A stretch of 64,000 nt of DNA, taken from positions 35,613,741-35,677,740 of the forward strand of contig OZ024857.1 of the NCBI GenBank assembly GCA_964017155.1. The letters are read 5' to 3'. The notes below the pieces were generated by a model. The model was not told the origin of the DNA. It searched no databases and was given only the letters and a program-made list of their open reading frames with translations. The number at the start of each line of letters is the position of its first letter. The first letter of the stretch is position 1. The stretch comes from Oasisia sp. SBJ-2009 (lineage: Eukaryota; Annelida; Polychaeta; Sabellida; Siboglinidae). The translations under genes and the position numbers were made by a program. Of the stretch, positions 38,927-53,018 are shown in pieces.

Positions 38927-41314
38927 AGCCAGCCAGCTACACAGCCAGCAACCCAACCAGCCACCCAGCCACCCAGCCATCCAGCCACCCAGCCAGCCAC
39001 CCAGCCAGCCACCCAGCCAGCTACCCAGCCACTCAGCCATCCAGCCACCTAGCCACGCCATCCAGCCACACAGCCAGCCACGCAGCCACCCAGCCACCCA
39101 ACTATCCAGCCACCCAGCCACCCGCCCTGCCACCCAGCCACCCAACCACCCACCCATCCACCAAGTCAGCCACCCGGCCACCCAGCCAACCGCCCAGCCA
39201 CCCAGCCAGCCACCCAGCCGTCCACCGTCCAGCCACCCAGCCACCCAGCCACCCAGCAATCCACCCAGCAATCCACCCAGCCAGCCACCCAGCCACCCAG
39301 CCACCCATACATCCACCCAGCCAGCCACCTAGCCAGCCACCTAGCCAGCCACCTAGCCCGCCACCCAGCCACCCAGCCACCCAGCCACCCAGCCACCCAG
39401 CCACCCAGCCACCCAGCCAACCAACCGGCCACCCGGCCACTCGGCCACCCGGCCACCCAGCCACCCAGCCACCCAGCCAGCTACCCAGGCACCCAGCCAT
39501 CCAGCCACTTAGCCACGCCACCCAGCCACCCAGCCACCCAGCCACCCAGCCATCCAGCCACCCAGCCACCCAGCCACCATGCCAGCCACCCATCCACCCA
39601 GCCAGCCACCCGGCCACCCAGCCGGCCACCCAGCCACCCACCCACACAGCCACCCAACCAGCCACCCAGCCACCCAGCCACCCAGCAACCCAGCCATCCA
39701 GCCACCCAGCCAGCCACCCAGCCAGCTACCCAGCCACTCAGCCATCCAGCCACCTAGCCACGCCACCCAGCCACCCAGCCATCCAGCCACCCACCCAGCC
39801 ACGCAGCCACCCAGCCACCCAACCATCCAGCCACCCAGCCACCCACCCTACCACCCAGCCACCCAGCCACCCACCCACCCACCCATCAACCCATCCACCC
39901 ATCCACCCAGTCAGCCACCCGGCCACCCAGCCAACCACCCAGCCACCCAGCCAGCCACCCAGCTATCCAGCCATCCAGCCACCCAGCCACCCACCCACCC
40001 AGCCACCCAGCCACCCAGCCACCCAGCCACCCAGCCACCCAGCCACCCAGCCATCCATCCAGCCAGCCACCCAGCCAGCCACCCAGCCACCCAGCCACCC
40101 AGTCACCCAGCCAGCCACTCAGCCACCCAGCCATCCAGCCACCCAGCAATCCACCCAGCCAGCCACCCAGCCAGCCACCAAGCCACCCATCCACCCAGCC
40201 ACCCAGCCAGCCAACCAGCCAACCAGCCACCCAGACATCCACCCAGCCAGCCACCTAGCCAGCCACCAAGCCACCCAGCCACCCAGCCATCCAGCAATCC
40301 ACCCAGCCAGCCACCCAGCCACCCAGACATCCAGACATCCACCCAGCCAGCCACCTAGCCAGCCACCAAGCCACCCAGCCACCCAGCCACCCAGCCACCC
40401 AGCCACCCAGCCAACCAACCAGCCACCCGGCCACCCGGCCACCCGGCCACCCAGCCACCCAGCCAGCTACCCAGGCACCCAGCCATCCAGCCACTTAGCC
40501 ACGCCACCCAGCCACCCAGCCACCCAGCCACCAAGCCAACCACCATGCCAGCCACCCATCCACCCAGCCAGCCACCCGGCCACCCAGCCGGCCACCCAGC
40601 CACCCACCCACACAGCCACCCAACCAGCCACCCAGCCACCCAGCCACCCAGCCACCCAGCCACCCAGCCACCCAGCCACCCAGCCACCCAGCCACCCAGC
40701 CATCCAGCCACCCAGCCAGCCACCCAGCCAGCTACCCAGCCACTCAGCCATCCAGCCACCTAGCCACGCCACCCAGCCACCCACCCACCCAGCCACGCAG
40801 CCACCCAGCCACCCAACCATCCAGCCACCCAGCCACCCACCCTACCACCCAGCCACCCAGCCACCCAGCCACCCAACCATCCAGCCACCCAGCCACCCAC
40901 CCTACCACCCAGCCACCCAGCCACCCAGCCACCCACCCACCCACCCATCAACCCATCCACCCATCCACCCAGTCAGCCACCCGGCCACCCAGCCAACCAC
41001 CCAGCCACCCAGCCAGCCACCCAGCTATACAGCCATCCAGCCACCCAGCCACCCAGCCATCCACCCAGCCAGCCACCCAGCCACCCAGCCAGCCACCCAG
41101 CCACCCAGCCACCCAGTCACCCAGCCAGCCACCCAGCCACCCAGCCACCCAGCCACCCAGCCATCCAGCCACCCAGCCATCCACCCAGCCAGTCACCCAG
41201 CCAGCCACCAAGCCACCCATCCACCCAGCCACCCAGCCAGCCAACCAGCCAACCAGCCACCCAGCCACCCAGCCGCCCAGCCAGATTCACAGCCACCCAG
41301 CCACGCAGCCACCC

Positions 41315-41519
41315 AAAGAAATACTACTTCCTATGGACATTTCAAAAGTGGATGAGAGGACACCATCATACTATGAAGTAGTCGAGGGGGGGGGGGCGTT
41401 TTACAAAAAATTAAATGATTAAACTAGAACATGTAACATGTATCTAGGAAATAATACAGGACAAGTAAGGAATTATCAAAATAGACATATTTGTCTACCT
41501 ATCGTAACATACGTACCAC
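41315..41519 (+). repeat. Spacer copy 7 (full)
   Basis: 205 bp. It shares the ACAAAAAATTAAATG variant (no AATAAA) and single CG with copy 6, so the two are sister copies. G run of 11. Private changes are TTCAAAAGTGG and AAATAATACAGG. Confidence 0.95.
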
Positions 41520-42873
41520 AGCCAGCCAGCTACACAGCCAGCAACCCAACCAGCCACCCAGCCACCCAGCCATCCAGCCACCCAGCCAGCCACCCAGCCA
41601 GCTACCCAGCCACTCAGCCATCCAGCCACCTAGCCACGCCATCCAGCCACACAGCCAGCCACGCAGCCACCCAGCCACCCAACTATCCAGCCACCCAGCC
41701 ACCCGCCCTGCCACCCAGCCACCCAACCACCCACCCATCCACCAAGTCAGCCACCCGGCCACCCAGCCAACCGCCCAGCCACCCAGCCAGCCACCCAGCC
41801 GTCCACCGTCCAGCCACCCAGCCACCCAGCCACCCAGCAATCCACCCAGCAATCCACCCAGCCAGCCACCCAGCCACCCAGCCACCCAGACATCCACCCA
41901 GCCAGCCACCTAGCCAGCCACCTAGCCAGCCACCTAGCCAGCCACCCAGCCACCCAGCCACCCAGCCACCCAGCCACCCAGCCACCCAGCCACCCAGCCA
42001 ACCAACCGGCCACCCGGCCACTCGGCCACCCGGCCACCCAGCCACCCAGCCACCCAGCCACCCAGCCAGCTACCCAGGCACCCAGCCATCCAGCCACTTA
42101 GCCACGCCACCCAGCCACCCAGCCACCCAGCCACCCAGCCATCCAGCCACACAGCCACCCAGCCACCATGCCAGCCACCCATCCACCCAGCCAGCCACCC
42201 GGCCACCCAGCCGGGCACCCAGCCACCCACCCACACAGCCACCCAACCAGCCACCCAGCCACCCAGCCACCCAGCCACCCAGCCACCCAGCCATCCAGCC
42301 ACCCAGCCAGCCACCCAGCCAGCTACCCAGCCACTCAGCCATCCAGCCACCTAGCCACGCCACCCAGCCACCCAGCCATCCAGCCACCCACCCAGCCACG
42401 CAGCCACCCAGCCACCCAACCATCCAGCCACCCAGCCACCCACCCTACCACCCAGCCACCCAGCCACCCAGCCACCCACCCATCAACCCATCCACCCATC
42501 CACCCAGTCAGCCACCCGGCCACCCAGCCAACCACCCAGCCACCCAGCCAGCCACCCAGCTATCCAGCCATCCAGCCACCCAGCCACCCAGCCACCCAGC
42601 CACCCAGCCACCCAGCCACCCAGCCACCCAGCCACCCAGCCACCCAGCCATCCATCCAGCCAGCCACCCAGCCAGCCACCCAGCCACCCAGCCACCCAGT
42701 CACCCAGCCAGCCACCCAGCCACCCAGCCACCCAGCAATCCACCCAGCCAGCCACCCAGCCAGCCACCAAGCCACCCATCCACCCAGCCACCCAGCCAGC
42801 CAACCAGCCAACCAGCCACCCAGCCACCCAGCCGCCCAGCCAGATTCACAGCCACCCAGCCACGCAGCCACCC

Positions 42874-43077
42874 AAAGAAATACTACTTCCTATGGACATT
42901 TGAAAACTGGATGAGAGGACACCATCATACTATGAAGTAGTCGAGGGAGGGGCGCGTTTTAGAAAAAATAAAATGATTAAACTAGAACATGTAACATGTA
43001 TCTAGGAAATGATACAGGACAAGTAAGGAATTATCAAAATAGACATATTTGTCTACCTATCGTAACATACGTACCAC
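42874..43077 (+). repeat. Spacer copy 8 (full)
   Basis: 204 bp. Subtype CCATCAT with CGAG. The G run is interrupted by A (GGGAGGGG). Private change GAAAACTGG. AATAAA is present. Confidence 0.95.
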
Positions 43078-44339
43078 AGCCAGCCAGCTACACAGCCAGC
43101 AACCCAACCAGCCACCCAGCCACCCAGCCATCCAGCCACCCAGCCAGCCACCCAGCCAGCTACCCAGCCACTCAGCCATCCAGCCACCTAGCCACGCCAC
43201 CCAGCCACCCATCCATCCAGCCACACAGCCAGCCACGCAGCCACCCAGCCACCCAACTATCCAGCCACCCAGCCACCCGCCCTGCCACCCAGCCACCCAA
43301 CCACCCACCCATCCACCAAGTCAGCCACCCGGCCACCCAGCCAACCGCCCAGCCACCCAGCCAGCCACCCAGCCGTCCACCGTCCAGCCACCCAGCCACC
43401 CAGCCACCCAGCCATCCAGCAATCCACCCAGCCAGCCACCCAGCCACCCAGCCACCCAGACATCCACCCAGCCAGCCACCTAGCCAGCCACCAAGCCACC
43501 CAGCCACCCAGCCACCCAGCCAACCAACCAGCCACCCGGCCACCCGGCCACCCGGCCACCCAGCCACCCAGCCACCCAGCCAGCTACCCAGGCACCCAGC
43601 CATCCAGCCACTTAGCCACGCCACCCAGCCACCCAGCCACCAAGCCACCAAGCCAGCCACCATGCCAGCCACCCATCCACCCAGCCAGCCACCCGGCCAC
43701 CCAGCCGGCCACCCAGCCACCCACCCACACAGCCACCCAACCAGCCACCCAGCCACCCAGCCACCCAGCCACCCAGCCATCCAGCCACCCAGCCAGCCAC
43801 CCAGCCACTCAGCCATCCAGCCACCTAGCCACGCCACCCAGCCACCCACCCAGCCAGCCACCCACCCAGCCACGCAGCCACCCAGCCACCCAACCATCCA
43901 GCCACCCAGCCACCCACCCTACCACCCAGCCACCCAGCCACCCACCCACCCACCCACCCATCCATCAACCCATCCACCCATCCACCCAGTCAGCCACCCG
44001 GCCACCCAGCCAACCACCCAGCCACCCAGCCAGCCACCCAGCTATACAGCCATCCAGCCACCCAGCCACCCAGCCACCCAGCCACCCAGCCACCCAGCCA
44101 TCCATCCAGCCAGCCACCCAGCCACCCAGCCAGCCACCCAGCCACCCAGCCACCCAGTCACCCAGCCAGCCACCCAGCCACCCAGCCATCCAGCCACCCA
44201 GCCATCCACCCAGCCAGTCACCCAGCCAACCACCAAGCCACCCATCCACCCAGCCACCCAGCCAGCCAACCAGCCAACCAGCCACCCAGCCACCCAGCCG
44301 CCCAGCCAGATTCACAGCCACGCAGCCACGCAGCCACCC

Positions 44340-44545
44340 AAAGAAATACTACTTCCTATGGACATTTGAAAAGTGGATGAGAGGACACCATCATACTATG
44401 AAGTAGTCGAGGGGGGGGGGCGCGTTTTAGAAAAAATAAAATGATTAAACTAGAACATGTAACGTGTATCTAGGAAATGATACAGGACAAGTAAGGAATT
44501 ATCAAAATAGACATATTTGTCTACCTATCGTAACATACGTACCAC
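44340..44545 (+). repeat. Spacer copy 9 (full)
   Basis: 206 bp. Subtype CCATCAT with CGAG and a G run of 10. This is the first copy with ACGTGTATC in place of ACATGTATC, which weakens the central dyad. Confidence 0.95.
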
Positions 44546-44890
44546 AGCCAGCCAGCTACACAGCCAGCAACCCAACCAGCCACCCAGCCACCCAGCCATC
44601 CAGCCACCCAGCCAGCCACCCAGCCAGCTACCCAGCCACTCAGCCATCCAGCCACCTAGCCACGCCACCCAGCCACCCAACCATCCAGCCACACAGCCAG
44701 CCACCCAGCCACCCAGCCAGCCACCCAGCCACCCAGCCATCCAGCCACCCAGCCATCCACCCAGCCAGTCACCCAGCCAGCCACCAAGCCACCCATCCAC
44801 CCAGCCACCCAGCCAGCCAACCAGCCAACCAGCCACCCAGCCACCCAGCCGCCCAGCCAGATTCACAGCCACGCAGCCACGCAGCCACCC

Positions 44891-45094
44891 AAAGAAATAC
44901 TACTTCCTATGGACATTTGAAAAGTGGATGAGAGGACACCATCATACTATGAAGTAGTCGAGGGGGGGGGGCATTTTAGAAAAAATAAAATGATTAAACT
45001 AGAACATGTAACGTGTATCTAGGAAATGATACAGGACAAGTAAGGAATTATCAAAATAGACATATTTGTCTACCTATCGTAACATACGTACCAC
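44891..45094 (+). repeat. Spacer copy 10 (full)
   Basis: 204 bp. Subtype CCATCAT, CGAG, ACGTGT. The G run of 10 is followed by CATTTT, so the usual CGCG is lost. It lies only 551 bp after copy 9. Confidence 0.95.
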
Positions 45095-45455
45095 AGCCAG
45101 CCAGCTACACAGCCAGCAACCCAACCAGCCACCCAGCCACCCAGCCATCCAGCCACCCAGCCAGCCACCCAGCCAGCTACCCAGCCACTCAGCCATCCAG
45201 CCACCTAGCCACGCCACCCAGCCACCCAGCCATCCAGCCACACAGCCAGCCACCCAGCCACCCAGCCACCCAGTCACCCAGCCAGCCACCCAGCCACCCA
45301 GCCATCCAGCCACCCAGCCATCCACCCAGCCAGTCACCCAGCCAGCCACCAAGCCACCCATCCACCCAGCCACCCAGCCAGCCAACCAGCCAACCAGCCA
45401 CCCAGCCACCCAGCCGCCCAGCCAGATTCACAGCCACGCAGCCACGCAGCCACCC

Positions 45456-45661
45456 AAAGAAATACTACTTCCTATGGACATTTGAAAAGTGGATGAGAGG
45501 ACACCATCATACTATGAAGTAGTCGAGGGGGGGGGGCGCGTTTTAGAAAAAATAAAATGATTAAACTAGAACATGTAACGTGTATCTAGGAAATGATACA
45601 GGACAAGTAAGGAATTATCAAAATAGACATATTTGTCTACCTATCGTAACATACGTACCAC
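45456..45661 (+). repeat. Spacer copy 11 (full)
   Basis: 206 bp. Subtype CCATCAT, CGAG, ACGTGT, with a G run of 10. Its right part (from 45563) starts the 4.12-kb higher-order unit. Confidence 0.95.
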
Positions 45662-47292
45662 AGCCAGCCAGCTACACAGCCAGCAACCCAACCAGCCACC
45701 CAGCCATCCAGCCACCCAGCCAGCCACCCAGCCAGCTACCCAGCCACTCAGCCATCCAGCCACCTAGCCACGCCACCCAGCCACCCAGCCATCCAGCCAC
45801 ACAGCCAGCCACGCAGCCACCCAGCCACCCAACTATCCAGCCACCCAGCCACCCGCCCTGCCACCCAGCCACCCAACCACCCACCCATCCACCAAGTCAG
45901 CCACCCGGCCACCCAGCCAACCGCCCAGCCAGCTAACCAGCCACCCAGCCACCCAGCCATCCAGCCACCCAGCCAGCCACCCAGCCAGCTACCCAGCCAC
46001 TCAGCCATCCAGCCACCTAGCCACGCCATCCAGCCACACAGCCAGCCACGCAGCCACCCAGCCACCCAACTATCCAGCCACCCAGCCACCCGCCCTGCCA
46101 CCCAGCCACCCAGCCACCCAACCACCCACCCATCCACCAAGTCAGCCACCCGGCCACCCAGCCAACCGCCCAGCCACCCAGCCAGCCACCCAGCCGTCCA
46201 CCGTCCAGCCACCCAGCCACCCAGCCACCCAGCAATCCACCCAGCAATCCACCCAGCCAGCCACCCAGCCACCCAGCCACCCAGACATCCACCCAGCCAG
46301 CCACCTAGCCAGCCACCTAGCCAGCCACCTAGCCAGCCACCCAGCCACCCAGCCACCCAGCCACCCAGCCACCCAGCCACCCAGCCACCCAGCCACCCAG
46401 CCAACCAACCGGCCACCCGGCCACTCGGCCACCCGGCCACCCAGCCACCCAGCCACCCAGCCACCCAGCCAGCTACCCAGGCACCCAGCCATCCAGCCAC
46501 TTAGCCACGCCACCCAGCCACCCAGCCACCCAGCCACCCAGCCACCCAGCCACCCAGCCATCCAGCCACCCAGCCACCCAGCCACCATGCCAGCCACCCA
46601 TCCACCCAGCCAGCCACCCGGCCACCCAGCCGGCCAGCCAGCCACCCACCCACACAGCCACCCAACCAGCCACCCAGCCACCCAGCCACCCAGCCACCCA
46701 GCCATCCAGCCACCCAGCCAGCCACCCAGCCAGCTACCCAGCCACTCAGCCATCCAGCCACCTAGCCACGCCACCCAGCCACCCAGCCATCCAGCCACCC
46801 ACCCAGCCACGCAGCCACCCAGCCACCCAACCATCCAGCCACCCAGCCACCCACCCTACCACCCAGCCACCCACCCACCCACCCACCCACCCATCAACCC
46901 ATCCACCCATCCACCCAGTCAGCCACCCGGCCACCCAGCCAACCACCCAGCCACCCAGCGAGCCACCCAGCTATCCAACCATCCAGCCACCCAGCCACCC
47001 AGCCACCCAGCCACCCAGCCACCCAGCCACCCAGCCACCCAGCCACCCAGCCACCCAGCCATCCATCCAGCCAGCCACCCAGCCAGCCACCCAGCCACCC
47101 AGCCACCCAGTCACCCAGCCAGCCACCCAGCCACCCAGCCATCCAGCCACCCAGCAATCCACCCAGCCAGCCACCCAGCCAGCCACCAAGCCACCCATCC
47201 ACCCAGCCACCCAGCCAGCCAACCAGCCAACCAGCCACCCAGCCACCCAGCCGCCCAGCCAGATTCACAGCCACCCAGCCACGCAGCCACCC

Positions 47293-47496
47293 AAAGAAAT
47301 ACTACTTCCTATGGACATTTGAAAAGTGGATGAGAGGACACCATCATACTATGAAGTAGTCGAGGGGGGGGCGCGTTTTAGAAAAAATAAAATGATTAAA
47401 CTAGAACATGTAACGTGTATCTAGGAAATGAGACAGGACAAGTAAGGAATTATCAAAATAGACATATTTGTCTACCTATCGTAACATACGTACCAC
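47293..47496 (+). repeat. Spacer copy 12 (full)
   Basis: 204 bp. Subtype CCATCAT, CGAG, ACGTGT, with a G run of 8. The private GAGACAGG variant (usual GATACAGG) is shared only with copy 16, its partner 4120 bp downstream. Confidence 0.95.
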
Positions 47497-47849
47497 AGCC
47501 AGCCAGCTACACAGCCAGCAACCGAACCAGCCACCCAGCCACCCAGCCACCCAGCCATCCAGCCACCCAGCCAGCCACCCAGCCAGCTACCCAGCCACTC
47601 AGCCATCCAGCCACCTAGCCACGCCACCCAGCCACCCAACCATCCAGCCACACAGCCAGCCACCCAGCCACCCAGCCAGCCACCCAGCCACCCAGCCATC
47701 CAGCCACCCAGCCATCCACCCAACCAGTCACCCAGCCAGCCACCAAGCCACCCATCCACCCAGCCACCCAGCCAGCCAACCAGCCAACCAGCCACCCAGC
47801 CACCCAGCCGCCCAGCCAGATTCACAGCCACGCAGCCACGCAGCCACCC

Positions 47850-48054
47850 AAAGAAATACTACTTCCTATGGACATTTGAAAAGTGGATGAGAGGACACCA
47901 TCATACTATGAAGTAGTCGAGGGGGGGGGGCGTTTTAGAAAAAATAAAATGATTAAACTAGAACATGTAACGTGTATCTAGGAAATGATAACAGGACAAG
48001 TAAGGAATTATCAAAATAGACATATTTGTCTACCTATCGTAACATACGTACCAC
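47850..48054 (+). repeat. Spacer copy 13 (full)
   Basis: 205 bp. Subtype CCATCAT, CGAG, ACGTGT, with a G run of 10. A one-base insertion gives GATAACAGG, which also occurs in copy 17 and in the truncated copies at 55871, 57810 and 62714. Confidence 0.95.
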
Positions 48055-48685
48055 AGCCAGCCAGCTACACAGCCAGCAACCCAACCAGCCACCCAGCCAC
48101 CCAGCCATCCAGCCACCCAGCCAGCCACCCAGCCAGCTACCCAGCCACTCACCCATCCAGCCACTTAGCCACGCCACCCCGCCACCCAGCCACCAAGCCA
48201 GCCAACAAGCCAGCCACCCAACCACCCAGCCACCCAGCCATCGAGCCATCCAGCCACCCACCCACCCATCCACTCAGCCAGCCACCCGGCCACCCAGCCA
48301 CCCAGCCACCCAGCCACCCAGCCACCTACCCACGCCACCCAGCCACCCAGCCATCCAGCCACCCAGCCAGCCAGCCACCCAGCCAGCTACCCAGGCATCC
48401 AGCCACTTAGCCACGCCACCCAGCCACCCAGCCACCCAGCCACCCAGCCACCCAGCCACCCAGCCACCCAGCCACCCAGCCACCCAGCCACCCAGCCACC
48501 AAGCCAGCCACCATGCCAGCCACCCATCCACCCAGCCAGCCAACCAGCCAACCAGCCAACCAGCCACCCAGCCACCCAGCCACCCAGCCACCCAGCCACC
48601 CAGCCACCCAGCCACCCAGCCATCCAACCACCCAGCCACCCAGCCGCCCAACCAGATTCACAGCCACCCAGCCACGCAGCCACCC

Positions 48686-48894
48686 AAAGAAATACTACTT
48701 CCTATGGACATTTGAAAAGTGGATGAGAGGACAACATCATACTATGAAGTAGTCGGGGGGGGGGGGGGGCGCGTTTTAGAAAAAATAAAATGATTAAACT
48801 AGAACATGTAACATGTATCTAGGAAATGATACAGGACAAGTAAGGAATTATCAAAATAGACATATTTGTCTACCTATCGTAACATACGTACCAC
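48686..48894 (+). repeat. Spacer copy 14 (full)
   Basis: 209 bp. Subtype ACATCAT, CGGG, ACATGT, with a G run of 15. It lies between copies of the other subtype. Confidence 0.95.
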
Positions 48895-49666
48895 AGCCAG
48901 CCAGCTACACAGCCAGCAACCCAACCAGCCACCCAGCCACCCAGCCATCCAGCCACCCAGCCAGCCACCCAGCCAGCTACCCAGCCACTCACCCATCCAG
49001 CCACCTAGCCACGCCACCCAGCCACCCAGCCATCCAGCCACACAGCCAGCCACGCAGCCACCCAGCCACCCAACTACCAGCCACCCAGCCACCCGCCCTG
49101 CCACCCAGCCACCCAACCACCCACCCATCCAACAAGTCAGCCACCCGGCCACCCAGCCAACCACCCAGCCACCCAGCCAGCCACCCAGCCGTCCACCTTC
49201 CAACCACCCAGCCACCCAGCCACCCAGCCACCCAGCCACCCAGCAGTCCACCCAGCCAGCCACCCAGCCACCCAGACATCCACCCAGCCAGCCACCTAGC
49301 CAGCCACCAAGCCACCCAGCCACCCAGCCACCCAGCCACCCAGCCACCAAGCCACCCAGCCACCCAGCCAACCAACCAGCCACCCGGCCACCCGGCCACC
49401 CGGCCACCCAGCCACGCAGCCATCCAACCACCCAGCCACCCAGCCGCCCAGCCAGCCACCCAGCCAGCCAGCCAAACAGCCAGCCAGCCAGCCAGCCAGA
49501 TTCACAGCCACCCACCCACCCAGCCAGCCAACCAAGCCAGCCACCCACCCACACAGCCAGCCAGCCAGCCAGCCAGATTCACAGCCACCCAGCCAGCCAT
49601 CCAGCCACACAGCCAGCCACCCAACCAGCCACCCAGCCACCCAGCCACCCAGCCATCCAGCCACCT

Positions 49667-49765
49667 AAACTAGAACATGTAACGTGTATCTAGGAAATGA
49701 TACAGGACAAGTAAGGAATTATCAAAATAGACATATTTGTCTACCTATCGTAACATACGTACCAC
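49667..49765 (+). repeat. Truncated spacer (right half), junction type 1
   Basis: Tetramer sequence ending CATCCAGCCACCT joins directly to AAACTAGAACATGTAACG. The left half with the 8-bp inverted repeat, the G run and AATAAA is missing. The same breakpoint recurs at 53791 and 60626. Confidence 0.93.
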
Positions 49766-51412
49766 AGCCAGCCAGCTACACAGCCAGCAACCCAACCAGC
49801 CACCCAGCCATCCAGCCACCCAGCCAGCCACCCAGCCAGCTACCCAGCCACTCAGCCATCCAGCCACCTAGCCACGCCACCCAGCCACCCAGCCATCCAG
49901 CCACACAGCCAGCCACGCAGCCACCCAGCCACCCAACTATCCAGCCACCCAGCCACCCGCCCTGCCACCCAGCCACCCAACCACCCACCCATCCACCAAG
50001 TCAGCCACCCGGCCACCCAGCCAACCGCCCAGCCAGCTAACCAGCCACCCAGCCACCCAGCCATCCAGCCACCCAGCCAGCCACCCAGCCAGCTACCCAG
50101 CCACTCAGCCATCCAGCCACCTAGCCACGCCATCCAGCCACACAGCCAGCCACGCAGCCACCCAGCCACCCAACTATCCAGCCACCCAGCCACCCGCCCT
50201 GCCACCCAGCCACCCAGCCACCCAACCACCCACCCATCCACCAAGTCAGCCACCCGGCCACCCAGCCAACCGCCCAGCCACCCAGCCAGCCACCCAGCCG
50301 TCCACCGTCCAGCCACCCAGCCACCCAGCCACCCAGCAATCCACCCAGCAATCCACCCAGCCAGCCACCCAGCCACCCAGCCACCCAGACATCCACCCAG
50401 CCAGCCACCTAGCCAGCCACCTAGCCAGCCACCTAGCCAGCCACCCAGCCACCCAGCCACCCAGCCACCCAGCCACCCAGCCACCCAGCCACCCAGCCAC
50501 CCAGCCACCCAGCCACCCAGCCACCCAGCCAACCAACCGGCCACCCGGCCACTCGGCCACCCGGCCACCCAGCCACCCAGCCACCCAGCCACCCAGCCAG
50601 CTACCCAGCCATCCAGCCACTTAGCCACGCCACCCAGCCACCCAGCCACCCAGCCACCCAGCCACCCAGCCACCCAGCCATCCAGCCACCCAGCCACCCA
50701 GCCACCATGCCAGCCACCCATCCACCCAGCCAGCCACCCGGCCACCCAGCCGGCCAGCCAGCCACCCACCCACACAGCCACCCAACCAGCCACCCAGCCA
50801 CCCAGCCACCCAGCCATCCAGCCATCCAGCCACCCAGCCAGCCACCCAGCCAGCTACCCAGCCACTCAGCCATCCAGCCACCTAGCCACGCCACCCAGCC
50901 ACCCAGCCATCCAGCCACCCACCCAGCCACGCAGCCACCCAGCCACCCAACCATCCAGCCACCCAGCCACCCACCCTACCACCCAGCCACCCACCCACCC
51001 ACCCACCCACCCATCAACCCATCCACCCATCCACCCAGTCAGCCACCCGGCCACCCAGCCAACCACCCAGCCACCCAGCGAGCCACCCAGCTATCCAACC
51101 ATCCAGCCACCCAGCCACCCAGCCACCCAGCCACCCAGCCACCCAGCCACCCAGCCACCCAGCCACCCAGCCACCCAGCCATCCATCCAGCCAGCCACCC
51201 AGCCAGCCACCCAGCCACCCAGCCACCCAGTCACCCAGCCAGCCACCCAGCCACCCAGCCATCCAGCCACCCAGCAATCCACCCAGCCAGCCACCCAGCC
51301 AGCCACCAAGCCACCCATCCACCCAGCCACCCAGCCAGCCAACCAGCCAACCAGCCACCCAGCCACCCAGCCGCCCAGCCAGATTCACAGCCACCCAGCC
51401 ACGCAGCCACCC

Positions 51413-51616
51413 AAAGAAATACTACTTCCTATGGACATTTGAAAAGTGGATGAGAGGACACCATCATACTATGAAGTAGTCGAGGGGGGGGCGCGTTTTA
51501 GAAAAAATAAAATGATTAAACTAGAACATGTAACGTGTATCTAGGAAATGAGACAGGACAAGTAAGGAATTATCAAAATAGACATATTTGTCTACCTATC
51601 GTAACATACGTACCAC
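51413..51616 (+). repeat. Spacer copy 16 (full)
   Basis: 204 bp. Partner of copy 12: CCATCAT, CGAG, ACGTGT, GAGACAGG and a G run of 8. Confidence 0.95.
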
Positions 51617-51969
51617 AGCCAGCCAGCTACACAGCCAGCAACCCAACCAGCCACCCAGCCACCCAGCCACCCAGCCATCCAGCCACCCAGCCAGCCACCC
51701 AGCCAGCTACCCAGCCACTCAGCCATCCAGCCACCTAGCCACGCCACCCAGCCACCCAACCATCCAGCCACACAGCCAGCCACCCAGCCACCCAGCCAGC
51801 CACCCAGCCACCCAGCCATCCAGCCACCCAGCCATCCACCCAACCAGTCACCCAGCCAGCCACCAAGCCACCCATCCACCCAGCCACCCAGCCAGCCAAC
51901 CAGCCAACCAGCCACCCAGCCACCCAGCCGCCCAGCCAGATTCACAGCCACGCAGCCACGCAGCCACCC

Positions 51970-52173
51970 AAAGAAATACTACTTCCTATGGACATTTGAA
52001 AAGTGGATGAGAGGACACCATCATACTATGAAGTAGTCGAGGGGGGGGGCGTTTTAGAAAAAATAAAATGATTAAACTAGAACATGTAACGTGTATCTAG
52101 GAAATGATAACAGGACAAGTAAGGAATTATCAAAATAGACATATTTGTCTACCTATCGTAACATACGTACCAC
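51970..52173 (+). repeat. Spacer copy 17 (full)
   Basis: 204 bp. Partner of copy 13 with GATAACAGG. The G run is 9, against 10 in copy 13. Confidence 0.95.
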
Positions 52174-52812
52174 AGCCAGCCAGCTACACAGCCAGCAACC
52201 CAACCAGCCACCCAGCCACCCAGCCATCCAGCCACCCAGCCAGCCACCCAGCCAGCTACCCAGCCACTCACCCATCCAGCCACTTAGCCACGCCACCCCG
52301 CCACCCACCCACCAAGCCAGCCAACAAGCCAGCCACCCAACCACCCAGCCACCCAGCCATCGAGCCATCCAGCCACCCACCCACCCATCCACTCAGCCAG
52401 CCACCCGGCCACCCAGCCACCCAGCCACCCAGCCACCCAGCCACCTACCCACGCCACCCAGCCACCCAGCCATCCAGCCACCCAGCCAGCCAGCCACCCA
52501 GCCAGCTACCCAGGCATCCAGCCACTTAGCCACGCCACCCAGCCACCCAGCCACCCAGCCACCCAGCCACCCAGCCACCCAGCCACCCAGCCACCCAGCC
52601 ACCCAGCCACCAAGCCAGCCACCATGCCAGCCACCCATCCACCCAGCCAGCCAACCAGCCAACCAGCCAACCAGCCACCCAGCCACCCAGCCACCCAGCC
52701 ACCCAGCCACCCAGCCACCCAGCCACCCAGCCACCCAGCCACCCAGCCATCCAACCACCCAGCCACCCAGCCGCCCAACCAGATTCACAGCCACCCAGCC
52801 ACGCAGCCACCC

Positions 52813-53018
52813 AAAGAAATACTACTTCCTATGGACATTTGAAAAGTGGATGAGAGGACAACATCATACTATGAAGTAGTCGGGGGGGGGGGGCGCGTTT
52901 TAGAAAAAATAAAATGATTAAACTAGAACATGTAACATGTATCTAGGAAATGATACAGGACAAGTAAGGAATTATCAAAATAGACATATTTGTCTACCTA
53001 TCGTAACATACGTACCAC
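52813..53018 (+). repeat. Spacer copy 18 (full)
   Basis: 206 bp. Partner of copy 14 (ACATCAT, CGGG). The G run is 12, against 15 in copy 14. Confidence 0.95.

Larger units (their letters stand above)
45563..49666 (+). repeat. 4.12-kb higher-order unit 1
   Basis: Runs from AACTAGAACATGTAACGTG inside spacer 11 to the same word at about 49667. It contains full spacers 12, 13 and 14. Unit 2 repeats the order, the spacing and private variants such as GAGACAGG and GATAACAGG. Confidence 0.85.
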